The notes below the pieces were generated by a model. The model saw nothing but the letters and a program-made list of their open reading frames with translations. It was not told where the DNA came from and made no database searches. Positions 33,916-45,256 of a DNA stretch of 64,000 nt are shown here, one piece after another. Source of the DNA: Mantis religiosa (taxonomy: Eukaryota > Arthropoda > Insecta > Mantodea > Mantidae); NCBI GenBank assembly GCA_030765055.1, contig JAUKNK010000057.1:1551001-1615000 (forward strand). Reading direction: 5' to 3'. The position numbers were made by a program, and so were the translations under genes. Positions within the stretch are counted from its first letter, which is position 1; the number at the start of each line of letters is the position of its first letter.

Positions 33916-35417
33916 TTGATGGTCACTACAGAAAGTGATGATATCATTTCTCATTTTTCAAAATTGTTACGCCTGCTGAGAGTGACAGCATACATGCTGA
34001 GATTTGCATTCAACTGTAGAAACAGCAACATGAGACGGCAAGGTCCTCTCTCAGCATTTGAGCTTCAACAGTCATTGCACTGCTGCATTACACTTGCTCA
34101 ACAATCAGCTTATATCATAGAGTTAACAGAACTTAATGATAAAGGACATGTTCCTACTAAAAGCTCATTGAAATCTTTGCATCCATTTGTCGACAATGAA
34201 GGTTTACTCCGAATAGGGGGAAGAATTGACAAGGCTGAAATTTCCTTCCAGTCAAGACATCAGCTCATCTTAGCTCCTAAGCATCATCTTACCAAGCTAA
34301 TTATTGAAAGTGAACATGTTAAACTTTTGCATGCTTCCAATCAGCTACTTACCTCTTCTCGACAACGGTATTGGATACCGAGAATAGGAGAAACTCTTAA
34401 GTCAGTCCTACTCAAGTGCCTGCCGTGCTTCAAACTCAAGGTCAAGGGAGCTCAACAATTAATGGGCAATCTACCTACCTACAGTGTGACTCCAGCGAGA
34501 CCTTTCCTACAAGTTGCAGTTGATTACGCTGGTCCATTCTTCCTACGTTATGGCTCGCATCGCAGCAAGAGTCAGGTGAAGGCCTACATAGCTATGTTTG
34601 TCTGTTTATCCACAAAGGTAATTCACATTGAGTTGGTTTCAGACATGACTTCTGATGCTTTTGTTGCTGCCTTACGAAGGTTTACAGCTAGACGAGGATT
34701 GTGTAAAGAGATCCTAAGTGACAATGGCACAAATTATGTAGGTACTAACAACAAACTTGGAGAACTTAGACTACTTTTGCAATCTCGCAAGCACCAAGAG
34801 ATTGTACAAGACTACGCTTCATCTAATGAATGCACATGGCATTTTATACCACCCAGCTCACCCCACTTTGGAGGATTACATGAGACTGCAGTGAAATCTA
34901 TGAAATATCATCTTCGCAGAGTAATGGGTACACAAGTACTGACCAATGAACAATTAACCACATTACTAATTCAAATTGAGGCTTGCTTGAACTCCCGTCC
35001 ATTGCTACGCCTTACTGATGATCCTTTTGATACTTCCTACCTTTCTCCAGGTCATTTCCTCATTGAAGAACCATTGACTTCCACACCATCACCTTGTTCT
35101 GACAATCTGAATCAATTACAGAAATGGCAACAGCTCCAAGATCGTCTACAACATCTGTGGCAGCGGTGGTCAACTGACTACATTCAGTGCAGCAGAGGCA
35201 AAAGTGGTCCAGTTCCAGTGAAAATCTTAAGACAGACACCATTGTCCTGCTAATGGAAGACAATTCATCTCCTCTGCACTGGGAACTTGGAATCACCACT
35301 GAGACTCATCCTGCTGGTGATGGTTTAGTGCGGGTAGCTACAGTGTGAACTTCTAAGGGTGAATATAGGCGTCCCATTGTGAAACTGTGTCCTCTGCCAG
35401 TTCAAGAACAACAGTGA
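33916..35417 (+). pseudogene. BEL/Pao integrase
   Basis: A 445-codon open frame covers most of it. The zinc-binding region (RYWIPRIGETL, CLPCFKLK) is followed by the catalytic core: VAVDYAGPFF (D), LSDNGTNYVG (D), and HFGGLHETAVKSMK (E; the usual WE is HE here). The C-terminal domain continues after a frameshift near 35185-35250 (PLHWELGITTETH, DGLVRVATV) to 35417. All three acidic residues survive, so this is the best preserved part of the element. Confidence 0.85.
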
Positions 35418-35477
35418 TATTTTTCAAAGTATGTCTCTGTTAAATTAAAAAACTGTTCAGTTTTTTGGGCCCCAGTA

Positions 35478-35853
35478 TGTTTGTGCCATTATCGTCATTT
35501 GTTCCGGCGGCAGCATGAATATTTCACTTGGCGCCGGTTATGGAGCCAGCTGATCATGTGACTTGCCAACATGCAAGAAAAGAGGCTTCTTCTTCCTTTT
35601 TTAGTTACAGACATGTTGAGACATGTGGTATGCTTCGTTGTATGGCTGCGTGCAGCTGTTGTTGCAATGAAAGAACCATTTTAGTTTATCTCAAATATTA
35701 AATGTATTGTTGTCTTCTTCATGGTTATTCACATAAGAAATGTAGCGTGTGCAATAAATTTATCTAGTGATATGGATACAGCTCTATCGAGTTTCCTTGG
35801 TTACAGCTAAAATCAAGGTGGTCCTCCGCATTAAATTAAGCACGACACGAACA
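35478..35853 (+). repeat. 3' LTR of BEL element
   Basis: Starts TGTTTGTGCCATTATCG, ends CACGACACGAACA and is followed by the acagt duplication. It contains the AATAAA-like CAATAAATTT also present in the 5' LTR. Confidence 0.85.
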
Positions 35854-35939
35854 ACAGTTGTAAGCTATTTGCCAGTCTGTGCAGATTGCGTACATTCCCC
35901 TTGCCGTATTCACGCAGAGATGCAAGGCAGCTTAACAGA

Positions 35940-36416
35940 GAATGTATGTATAGAGCAGTAACAATAAACGTTAATGAGTTATTGCAAATAGTACTTCCGT
36001 TTAAAATCACAGAAAAAGTGTATCAGCATGATCAACTTGCAATTGAAATGGGACACAAGGTAATACGTATCCCACTTTACCACTGCCAATATAATGCCAT
36101 TGTATTGGTGTGCGCTTAAATAAAAAGGAGGGTTGCAAACAGAAATAATACTTTTAAACTGATGGAGGTTGAACGACTTGTTCACGAAGAAACTGACAAG
36201 ATAACACAACAGGACTGGAAGAACTATGTAAGGAATGCAGAACACCTTCAAGAAGATGAATTTAAGAAAGAAACAGCATGTGACGAGATTTTGGAACCTA
36301 TAACCATAAATTTGTAAGACTCCGATGAAGACAGCGACAATGACGAATTGTCTCTTTATATAAGTGACATTGAGAGCGATATGGATGAGCCACTGGCTGT
36401 TTCATTGGATTAGAAA
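35940..36416 (+). pseudogene. Tc1/IS630-like (DDE_3) transposase, C-terminal remnant
   Basis: Reads INVNELLQIVLPFKITEK, then AIEMGHKVIRIPLYHCQYN, then in frame past a stop KRRVANRNNTFKLMEVERL, ITQQDWKNYVRNAEHLQED and an acidic tail. The PYHCQYNPIE block, where the third acidic catalytic residue normally sits, reads YHCQYNAIV, so the glutamate is lost. The N-terminal DNA-binding domains and first two aspartates are absent. It is a dead fragment of a cut-and-paste transposon. Confidence 0.6.
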
Positions 36417-36417
36417 A

Positions 36418-36970
36418 ACAGGTAATTCATAAATTATTTTTATAGTTATAGCATTTAAAAACATACATAATTTGCGAAAATGCGTTTTCCAATTTTGATT
36501 TTGGCAACTGCATCGTTGTAAAAGTTTGAAAAATGTAATTTGGTTACCCTTACGTCTGGTGCCAAGCAGACCTGCATGTTGTATGGGTGTGCGAGAGAGA
36601 AATGTGTAGTGTTTAGCGTCCGCTTTCACCACATACGGCACCGCCGGTGATGACACTGACGATACATGAGATAAAGATGGAGCACCGGTGGAATGAGATG
36701 ACAGGGGAAACTGGACATTCCGAAGAAAACCCGCCCCAGCGCTGTGTTGTCCACCACAAATCTTATTTTGCGGTCACCTGGGATTGAACCCGGGCCGCCT
36801 TGGTGAGAGCCAAGCGGTTTAACCACCGAGGCATGGCGCGGCCTGCGAGAGAGAGAGAGGGAAATATGAATGGAGTTGGGTAACAAGCTGGGAATGCTGA
36901 GTGAGATACGGCATCTGATTTGCTGAACTCCAGAACTCTTCCCATTTGAAACACATATATATTCTTATTT
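36418..36970 (+). repeat. Dispersed repeat, inverted partner at 49330-49610
   Basis: Blocks AATTATGTATATTTTTAAA, CCAATTTTGATTTTGGCAA, GTTACCCTTA, TGCATGTTGTATG and CAGAACTCTT-CCATTTGAAACACAT match in reverse complement and in order. The left copy is interrupted by the SINE at 36601-36843; the right copy is the uninterrupted version. It follows a Tc1-like coding end and may be that transposon's 3' region. Confidence 0.6.
36601..36843 (-). mobile_element. tRNA-Glu-derived SINE, family A, copy 2
   Basis: Same family as 27131 and 60750: B box GGTTCAATCCC on the minus strand and the end TAAACACTACACAT. It is flanked by an 11-bp duplication tgcgagagaga (36590-36600 and 36844-36854). The repeat copy at 49330-49610 has a single gcgagagaga at this site, so it preserves the pre-insertion state. 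Confidence 0.85.
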
Positions 36971-37039
36971 ATGTGAGTTACAATGAAACCAACGCACAAC
37001 TTGTGCTCCATTCTTCAAACATCCTTTTCTTTATGGGAA

Positions 37040-39140
37040 AATGATCACAAACATAATGTGGTAAATGTTGGTAGACCAACAAAAGTGGCATCTTTAGAAA
37101 AACCTTGGGGCTGAGCATCTTTAAAATACTCCAGGAAATTTAAGACTTATTGTATGAGGACCATAAATGACTGCGGAAGTAGTTATTATCAAAAACTGTA
37201 TTACTGACCCTGTTTGCTTATCAGCATTTCAAAGGGCATGTACAAAAACAATGACATTGTGGATTTAAACAATATTACCTGGGCATTCGGAAAGCATGAA
37301 GCATCTTTAGAACATTTAAGGAATTGTTTCAGATCGGAGAAGCTGAAAAAAATAGTAATAAAATTACAGACGGTCTTCAGGAAAGCTCATGCCTATATAT
37401 TGTAGTATACAATGAGGATTAAATTTAAAGGGAGTCGATTAATGACACTAAACAACACTTACTCTTAAATTTTTCCGGTTCAACATGTTTCAGAGGCTTC
37501 GCCTCTATCCTCAGCCGGCCATCGACTGGTTATCATTGGTGTAGTTGACGATAATTTGTCACAGGTCTCCTCTGGTGGCGGTTCAAGGAACTTGCTGAAC
37601 AAATCTTTCTGGGGGATGTCAAAAGTGAATACTTTGTTCCTATTATTTGAAATGAAGATTTGTTTCCATGTGGGTAGTTCTTGTTTTCCTGATGTATGTT
37701 TTAGTAGTTTCGGTTTTGGATTTATGGTGTGGTTTTTTCCCAAAAATCTGTGGCAACTCTTGGTTTTTCTAATGTTTTTTTTTGTTTTTCCAAGAAAGGA
37801 ATATCAATGAGAATGTTAAGCTTAACAGGCTTTTCATGCAATACCCCATTAAGGCTGCTTTATTTTTAAGTAGACCAGAAATGGCATTTAGTGGATATAA
37901 TGAAAGTGAGGACTCTTTAAATAAAGATAATTTTAAGGAGCTTTTGGATTCATATACAGAGGGAAGCCCCATCGAATTCCAAAACCACTACTCCAGCATA
38001 ATAAACATTTTTGCAGAGCATTAAAAAACAATACAAATGAAATTACAAAGTGCATCTCCGATTATATAAGGGGTCCTTTTAATGATGAAATTAAAGACAA
38101 AATTTTTCTCAGTGCAAGTAGATGACACTACTGCCATATCACAAGAAACACAATGCTCTTTAATTTTGTGATATGTCAATTCATGTGGAAATGTAGTTGA
38201 AAGATTTCTGGGCTTCTGTGATGTTAGTGAAGGTCATACTTCAGACGTATTTTTTCATGTACTTGATAATGAATTATCAGAGCTTCATTATAATCTAAAC
38301 TTGTGAGACAGTGCTATGATGGAGCTGCTGTTATGGCTGGGCATTTAAATGGTCACCAAAAGAACGTGAAAGACATAGCACCCCAAGCTATCTTTTGTTC
38401 AGTATTTTGCACATAGACTTAAACTAGTTTTACAACTAAGCTCTATTAGAATGCTGAAGTGTCACATATTTTTTAAAACGTGAGTGGAATACCAGGTGTC
38501 TTCACCTATTCTAGCCAATGGTCTTATGTTGCTGGTACCGAGATTGGAAGGTGTATACCTACAGGATCAAACACTAGGTGGTCCTTGGTATCTAGACCTT
38601 AAAGGCAATAGTAGAAGAATGGGACAGAATGATATGGGTATTTGAACATATAATGAAAACTGACAATTCAACAAGTTATCAGGGCCAGGGCCTTTGAAAC
38701 CAGTCTCTCATAAATATATGAAAAAGTAAGTGACGAGTGTCACTAAACCAACCACAAATAATTTTTATATTAATTCAACAAGTATTTGTCAGGCTGAGCA
38801 ATTCATAAATAAGTTTAGTAGCTATGAATTTGCGTTCCTGTCTCTAGTTTTTAAAGACGTTTCTGATATGACTGATATTTTATTCAGTGTATTGCAGAAG
38901 ATATCATTAAAGGATTGTCTGTAAACATCATTCACAATCCAATAGATGCTTTAAACAGAGAGAGAAATAATGAATCTTTTAATCAATTTATTGAATCATC
39001 TTCATTTAAAGAAAAGCCCCATCTGAAATAGAAGTATATATATCTATACTTACACACCAACCACTTTGAAGTTTCTAGAGTAAATAGAGATTACGAACCA
39101 TTCATAAACAAAGATATGTGACCAGACACGTTCTGCCAAG
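37040..39140 (+). pseudogene. ZMYM1-like hAT transposase, copy 1
   Basis: N-terminal zf-TTF region is visible in pieces (GRPTKVASLEKPW, PCLL, NNITWAFGKHEASLEHLRN). Then, after an insertion at 37417-37804, come NENVKLNRLFMQYPIKAALFL and MAFSGYNESEDSLNKDNFKE. The catalytic-region blocks FSVQVDDTT, GNVVERFLGFCDV and a third with DGAAVMAG-type sequence occur in shifting frames. The C-terminal dimerisation block is not found. Many stops show it is dead. Copy 2 is at 43945-48150. Confidence 0.7.
37417..37804 (-). mobile_element. Penelope-type terminal fragment inserted in hAT copy 1
   Basis: The copy-2 hAT sequence runs uninterrupted through ATACAATGAGAATGTTAAG. Copy 1 has 388 extra bases here, flanked by caatgag (37410-37416 and 37805-37811). 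The insert carries a minus-strand frame of 87 codons (37743-37480) of unknown function. It also holds a motif CTGAGGA-hairpin-GAAAC (complement of 37487-37514) of the type found in Penelope terminal repeats. The assignment to Penelope rests on that motif and is an inference. Confidence 0.4.
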
Positions 39141-39484
39141 GCAGTAGGAAGTTTACTGTTTTCTATCGGTCGAATTTAACACCTTGGCTTATTCAAAGTA
39201 ATTCTTTTATCACGTCATGTCATACATTTATGTTTCAGTTCTGAGTAATTACAAATATACGTACATGCACACATACCAATAATGCTATTCATTACAGTGT
39301 TAATAATGCTATTCATCATGATGCATTGTTGTAATACAGGTAATAGTGCTTTATTGATTTGTATTAGAAAAACTGAGTTAGAAACATACGGTGTTCATGG
39401 TTATGTTAGATACATTACTCTCTACCTTCCACAAGGATCAGTTTTGGCAAAATCTGAAGTTTTGTCTGAGCGCAAATAGTATTT

Positions 39485-39715
39485 CATACAGATTGTTGCA
39501 GCATGTCTGCCTCACGTTCAAGAGGTCTCGAGTTCGAATGTTAATCAGGGTGAGTTACCTGGATAAGATTCTTTTCTGGGCTTTTCCCTTATCCTAAAAA
39601 ACGAATGTTGGGTAAGTGTAAGCTCCATGGACCCTGGGCTCATTTGAGCATCATTTCACCCATTCCGTTCATCATCCGATATGAGTAAACATTGCAGAAC
39701 GTAAATTACAACAAC
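39485..39715 (+). mobile_element. tRNA-derived SINE, family D, copy 1
   Basis: Contains GTCTGCCTCACGTTCAAGAG and GAGTTCGAATGTT (B-box-like), then a body with GTAAGCTCCATGGACCCTGG and an end rich in ACAACAACAAAATTAAAG. The same body appears on the minus strand at 61554-61763. The 5' end is decayed. Confidence 0.55.
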
Positions 39716-39875
39716 AAAATTAAAGATTGATTAGGTTGGCGCTCCTCACACACCATTTAGTGGGAATGCAATACGACAACACCACAGGCCTCCGATTGGT
39801 TGCTCACACAGTAGCGCTCAAGGACAAACACCTTCACATTTGAAACACATCATAAGCTTAGTTTCCTTACGTATT

Positions 39876-42160
39876 ACAGTATCACTAGTTTGCCGACGTG
39901 ATGTTGGTATTTTCCGCGAAAGCATGCTTTGTATGTTGGCAACGCTCGAGCCATTATGTCACGTCCGTCATATTGCTACGCCGTTAGAGTACACCTTTAC
40001 CAATTACTGTTATATCACGTCTGGGAAAAACAAGATATTCTACATTTGTTAACTTTCGCACATCCACTAAAAACTTGTTAAATACGAGAGTAGCTCTTGT
40101 ACCTGACCTTCATGAACGTTATCCGTGTAACCCTGACCATTACAACTCTGCAAGAGACGGCAATGCGGTCAGAGTTAAAAACGTCACAATGCTTTATGCT
40201 ACAGCGGATAGCAAACTTTAATTTTAAAAAAAATGAGAGTTTGTTCTTCCAACATTCACTGAAACATGGACATGTCAGAAGAAACTTGTTCTAACACGAT
40301 TTATGAAACTCGTTCAGGACAATGAGGCTAACACAATCAGTTTGTTTTGTTCATTTGAACACTTCAGACACAAAACAACCTCAACAAATCAACATAATTT
40401 TAACTACCACCACCATACATAAAAACATGTCTTTTTTATCACCACTACCAAACATATAACATCAGTAATTATTCTAACCTGAAGTAGAACTTTGGACATA
40501 GACCAGTCAACTTAAATTATTACAAAATTGAATGGCCGTTCTAACTGATGCGTATTCCCTCACACTGTTGATATTATCCACATAGCTATTTTCTTTTTCT
40601 TCTTCTTCTTCTTCTCTCAGTGCAGCTTACTTTGTTGTCTTAAATTCCCATTGAGAAAGCAACTGACCATTTTGTACTTTCACCTATTTCAGCTGCAAAT
40701 CCCCTTTGGATAGTAAATAAGAAGCTAAATTCTAATATGATGAAAGTACTATTTCACCATAGATGTACAATATTCCTGAGCTTTGCTCACGGTTGTTATC
40801 CAACGAATGAACAAACAAATATCATACCTGACAATATACAAGAAGCTATATCTGTTAATCCTCCCACAGCTATTTCTGCTAATTGAACCTTATTTTATGA
40901 TAAGGTTGGCTCACAATTCAAGTAAGTACAACTCTTCGGGCTAGGCATCTTCACCAGAGGTCGTTGACTATGGGATTTACAAGGCCGTGAAATGATCAAA
41001 CTGACCGCGTGATTAAATATTTCTGTTAATCAAGAAAAAAATAAGTATAAATCTTGGCTGTGTGGTCTGTATCCGAAGTTCTGGTTCAGGTTAGAATAAT
41101 TACTAATTGTCTTATGTAATTGTCCTTAATGGGTTTAAAAAATCTCGTTAGAACAAATTTCTTCAGATGATAACTTTAGCATTTTCATGTTTCAGTGAAT
41201 GTCGGAAAAGTAAACTTACAATACGTAAGTCAAATCCCGGCGATGGCATTGTACTTTTTAGCCTGACTCATCCTGTCCAGAATTAGGCCTACACACGACT
41301 GGTGTGAAATAACAATTTAATTTCTATTAGTGTAACCGTTGTTTTTATCTTTACTTACTACTCCTCCAAAATTGCAGTTAGCATTGTTAGCACATAAACC
41401 TACAAATATAACTTCTGTAATCAAGCCGGCAGTTGTTTTAATTTAGTCTGTGTACATCAGGGTAAACTGCTTTCGCAATTAACACAACAAAGTAAGCTAC
41501 ACTCAGTAAAGAAGACGAAAATAGATATGTGGAAAATATCAATACTGTGAGGTAATACGCATCGATAAGTACGGCCATTCAAATTTGTAATGTTTTTGGC
41601 TGAGTAATCTGCCTCCAACTTGAGGTTAGAATAATTACTGATGTTATATGTTTGGTAGTGTGATAAAACACGCTTGTTTTGATGTATGGTGGTGGTAGTT
41701 ATAATAATTTATATTGATTAGTTGAAGTTGTTTTGTGTATGAAGTGAAAAATTGAGCGAAACAAACTGATTGTGTTAGCCTCATTGTCTTGAACGAGTTT
41801 CACAAATCTTGTTAGAACAAGTTTCTTCTGACATGCCCATATTTCACTGAATGTTGGAAGAATGAAATCTCAGTATTTTAAATTAAGTTTTTCTTTCCAA
41901 TGTAGCGTAAAGCATTGTGACGTCCATTAAGGTCAGGTACAACAGCTACTCTCGTATTTAACAAGTTTTTAGTTGATGTGCGAAAGTTAACAAATGTAGA
42001 ATATCTTGTTTTCCCAGACGTGATATAACAGTACTTGGTAAAGGTGTACTCTAACGGCGTAGCAATATGATGGGCGTGACTTTATGGCTCGAGCGTTGCC
42101 AATATACAAAGCACGCTATCGCGGAAAATACCAACACCACGTAAGTAAACTAGCGATACA
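39876..42160. repeat. Large inverted repeat, arms ~0.7-0.8 kb
   Basis: The arm 39876-40670 is the reverse complement of 41461-42160 at roughly 90% identity by eye. One long block covers GCTACGCCGTTAGAGTACAC and neighbouring sequence. The left arm has about 75 extra bases (around 40110-40180). The ~0.8-kb loop contains a further partial copy (41075-41215) in right-arm orientation. No coding frame of note is present. It could be a foldback transposon or two inverted insertions. Confidence 0.75.
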
Positions 42161-42584
42161 GTTATAGCTATTAATAGGGATATTGAGGTGAGGAAACTGT
42201 GTCAGTGGATCATTGCTTACACTCTCTAGTCTCGACAGTTATGCAATAACAATGATAGAAAATTGGTAGTGATTATCATCGTTGTTGTTTTTGGGATTTG
42301 CATTTTATTATTAGTTATTATTATAACTTAAAAGCTAAACGGAATTGTAGCAGAAAGGTTTCAGAATGGTAAATTTCTTTCCTAGTTAAGCGTTTCCCTG
42401 TATTCAGGAATTATGCTTACTATGCAGTATTTCTGTTACAGTATCACAAGTTTATAATAAGTAATAGAAAATGTGTTGGAAACTTTTCTTGGTATTCGTA
42501 TATTTCAGAGCAACAACTTGTTTCCGTGACGTTATTCCTTACCAACATAACTGTATCCCGTTAAAATCAACGTTGCCCAGTACT

Positions 42585-43925
42585 TTTGTTTGATTTCCCT
42601 GCAATTGATGTTCTTATTTTGTCATTCTAAACCCTGTATGTCCAATTTTCTACATATAGCATGTTTTACGTACTTCATGACTTCAGTTTGCTGGTTTCTC
42701 AACTGCTAACAGTTTCCACATACACAGTTACTCATGTAATATTAATATCTTTTAAATACATATTATTTTAACTTTGTTGGTAATATGTATAGTAGGCAAA
42801 AGATAAGTTGACCACTGGATTTACGGTGTGGTGCGGGCGTAGGGGAAGAAATGAGAGCTAACGCTCTTTTGTTTCTCCAGTGTGGTCAACCTTGAAAGAC
42901 ACAATTCAGCAAAAGAGTGTTCAAGGTAACTGAAGATATTACAAATAACATTGCATTCTCTGAAAACATTCCTTAGTTTTGCTCACGCCAGCTCAATTGC
43001 TTTCAGCTCACAGTTATACGGAGATAGACAAATAATAATGTGTCCCTTTTCGAGAGCCATAACATCCACAAATTTCCATACAAAAATAAATCATTTTCAA
43101 GTAAATGCTGATGTACATTACCACCACACTCTTAACAAGGGTAAACTGGCAGTTCAAACGAGCCTTTATGAAGGAAGGTTTAACTACAAGGTACTAATGT
43201 TATATAATAAACTTCCTACTTCTTTTAAACAAACTGTATCATTAAAACACTTTAAGAATAAGGTGAAGAAATTTTTGCATGCACACTGTTTTTATACAGT
43301 TAATGAATTTTTAGAGCTATAACCATGTAAATGAGCACTGGGAGCATTCACAAACCTGTAATATTTATGTTATGACATTTCTTGTAGTAAACATGAAACC
43401 ATAGAGAAGCTGCTTACTTTGTATATTGTATGTAATAGTTTGACTTTATATATAAACTGTATATATACATTTTGATGTGTCTCATAACATGAATATGTTG
43501 CCAAGGACGAACTAAAATTCTAATTCTAGCATACGATTGTTGTAAACTGGTTAGCTAATTAACCTCGAAATTGATCAAAACGAAATATGAGGGACATGAT
43601 AAAGCTTAGCATATTAGCCACTAGATGTCAGCGTATAGCACATTTCAAATTTCAAAGTTGTCATTTATGTGTACAGAGTTAAACGGAACTTACCGAATGA
43701 GGATTTGGAACCCAATCATTCTTCTTATCACATGCATATAATACAAACTGATAAATATGGTAAATTTTCCCATTTCAATTGCCAACAAAGCATTGTGTTT
43801 AGCTAAGTGCTTTCACCTCAAAATAAGTAAATGACTAACCCAGACTTTCAGAACATAGTGATCCACAGTTAACCACTAGGAACTGAAATTTGTATATTTA
43901 ATGCTGGATTAGGTTTAAATTACTA
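42585..43925 (+). repeat. Repeat in two blocks, inverted partner at 48905-49290
   Basis: Block 42585-42790 (TTCTACATATAGCATG, GGTTTCTCAACTGCTAA, TAATATTAATATCTTTTAAA) and block 43730-43925 (TTTCAATTGCCAACAAAGC, CATAGTGATCCACAGT, CTGAAATTTGTATATTTA) are adjacent on the complement at 48905-49290. The left copy is split by about 0.9 kb holding a LINE end. The two copies flank hAT copy 2. Confidence 0.65.
42951..43540 (+). mobile_element. 5'-truncated LINE 3' end
   Basis: A 123-codon frame with the LINE RT C-terminal pattern: HHTLNKGKLAVQTS, then LYNKLPTSFKQTVSLKHFKN, ending HCFYTVNEFLEL. A ~210-bp 3' UTR follows, finishing in the tail AAAATTCTAATTCTAG. It sits inside the repeat block at 42585-43925. 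It belongs with the LINE ends at 25626 and 28065 by its C-terminal motif. Confidence 0.65.
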
Positions 43926-45256
43926 AATTGTGTGACATTAATGAAGCTGTAAAAAACACTAAAAAAAATTACAGCCAGCCTTCAGGAAAGCTCACGTCTA
44001 TATATTGTATAATACAATGAGAATGTTAAGCTTAACAGGCTGTTCATGCAATATCCCATTAAGGCTGCTTTATTTTTAAGTAGACAAGAACTGGCATTTC
44101 GTGGACATAATGAAAGTGAGGACTCTTTACGTAAAGATAACGTTAAGGAACTTTTGGATTCATACATAGAGGTAAATCCCATCGAATTTCACAACCACTA
44201 TTACAGCATAATAAACAGTTTCGCAGAGCTTTCAAAAACAATACACAACACAAACTGAAATGACAAAGTGCATATTTGATTATATAAGAGGCTCCATTAA
44301 TGATGAAATTAAAGAGAATTTTTCTCGGTTCAGGGAGAAGACACTACTGCCATATCACAAAAATCACAATGCTCTTTAATTTTGCGATATGTCAGTTCAT
44401 GTGGAAATGTAGTCGAAAGATTTCTGGACTTCTGTGATGTTAGTGAAGGTCGTACTTCAGATGTATTGTTTCATGTACTTGATGATTCTTTTTCACAGCT
44501 TCATTATAATCTAAACTTGTGAGACAGTGCTATGATGGAGCTGCTGTTATGGCTGGGCATTTAAATGGTTACCAAAAGAACATGAAAGACATAGCACCCC
44601 AAGCAATCTTTCATTCAGAGTTTTGCTCATAGACTTACACTAGTTCTGCAACAAAGCTGTAATAGAATACAAAACTGCCGCATTATTTTAAAACGTGAGT
44701 GAGGGTACCAGGTTTCTTCCCCCATTCTAGCCAATGGTCTTATGTTGCTGGTACCAAGATTGGAAGGCGTATACCTACAGGATCAGACACCAGGTGGTCC
44801 TTGGTTTCTGAGACCTTAAAGGTAATAGTGGAAGAATGGGACGGAATGATATGGGTATTTGAACATACAATGAAAACTGATGATTCAACAAGTATTTGTC
44901 AGGCTGAGCAGTTCTTAAACAAGTTTAGTATCTTTGAATTTGTCTTCCTATCTCTAGTTTTCAAAGACATTTCTGATATGACTGATATTTTATTCAGTGT
45001 ATTGCAGAAGACATCATTACATATAGGATTCTCTGCAAACATGACTCACAATACAATAGACATTTTAAACAAAAAAAAAAAAAAAAAAATAAATCAAACA
45101 ATTTATTGAATCAACTTCATTTAAAGAAAGAGCCCCATTTGAAATGCGAAATCTTCTCCTTAGATACGTACAAACAAAACTTGAAGTCCCTATTTTATGA
45201 AGAATGCATTACATACTGACCAAAATGATTTTGAGCCATGCTAAATTTAAAATTTC

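Larger units (their letters stand above)
31183..35853 (+). mobile_element. BEL/Pao LTR retrotransposon lacking RT
   Basis: LTRs 31183-31327 and 35478-35853 start TGTTTG and end GAACA, with an exact 5-bp target duplication acagt at 31178-31182 and 35854-35858. The order gag, protease, RNase H, integrase fits BEL/Pao, but the RT domain is missing between about 33395 and 33420. The bases after the 5' LTR (TTGGTCCTTC) resemble the leader seen in other BEL elements. Stops and a few frameshifts are present. It could have moved only with help from an intact relative. Confidence 0.85.

Noticed and set aside
42820..42900. Short inverted repeat GTTGACCAC...GTGGTCAAC as a MITE
   Set aside because: The arms are about 13-15 bases and no target duplication or second copy was found, so it is not annotated separately.
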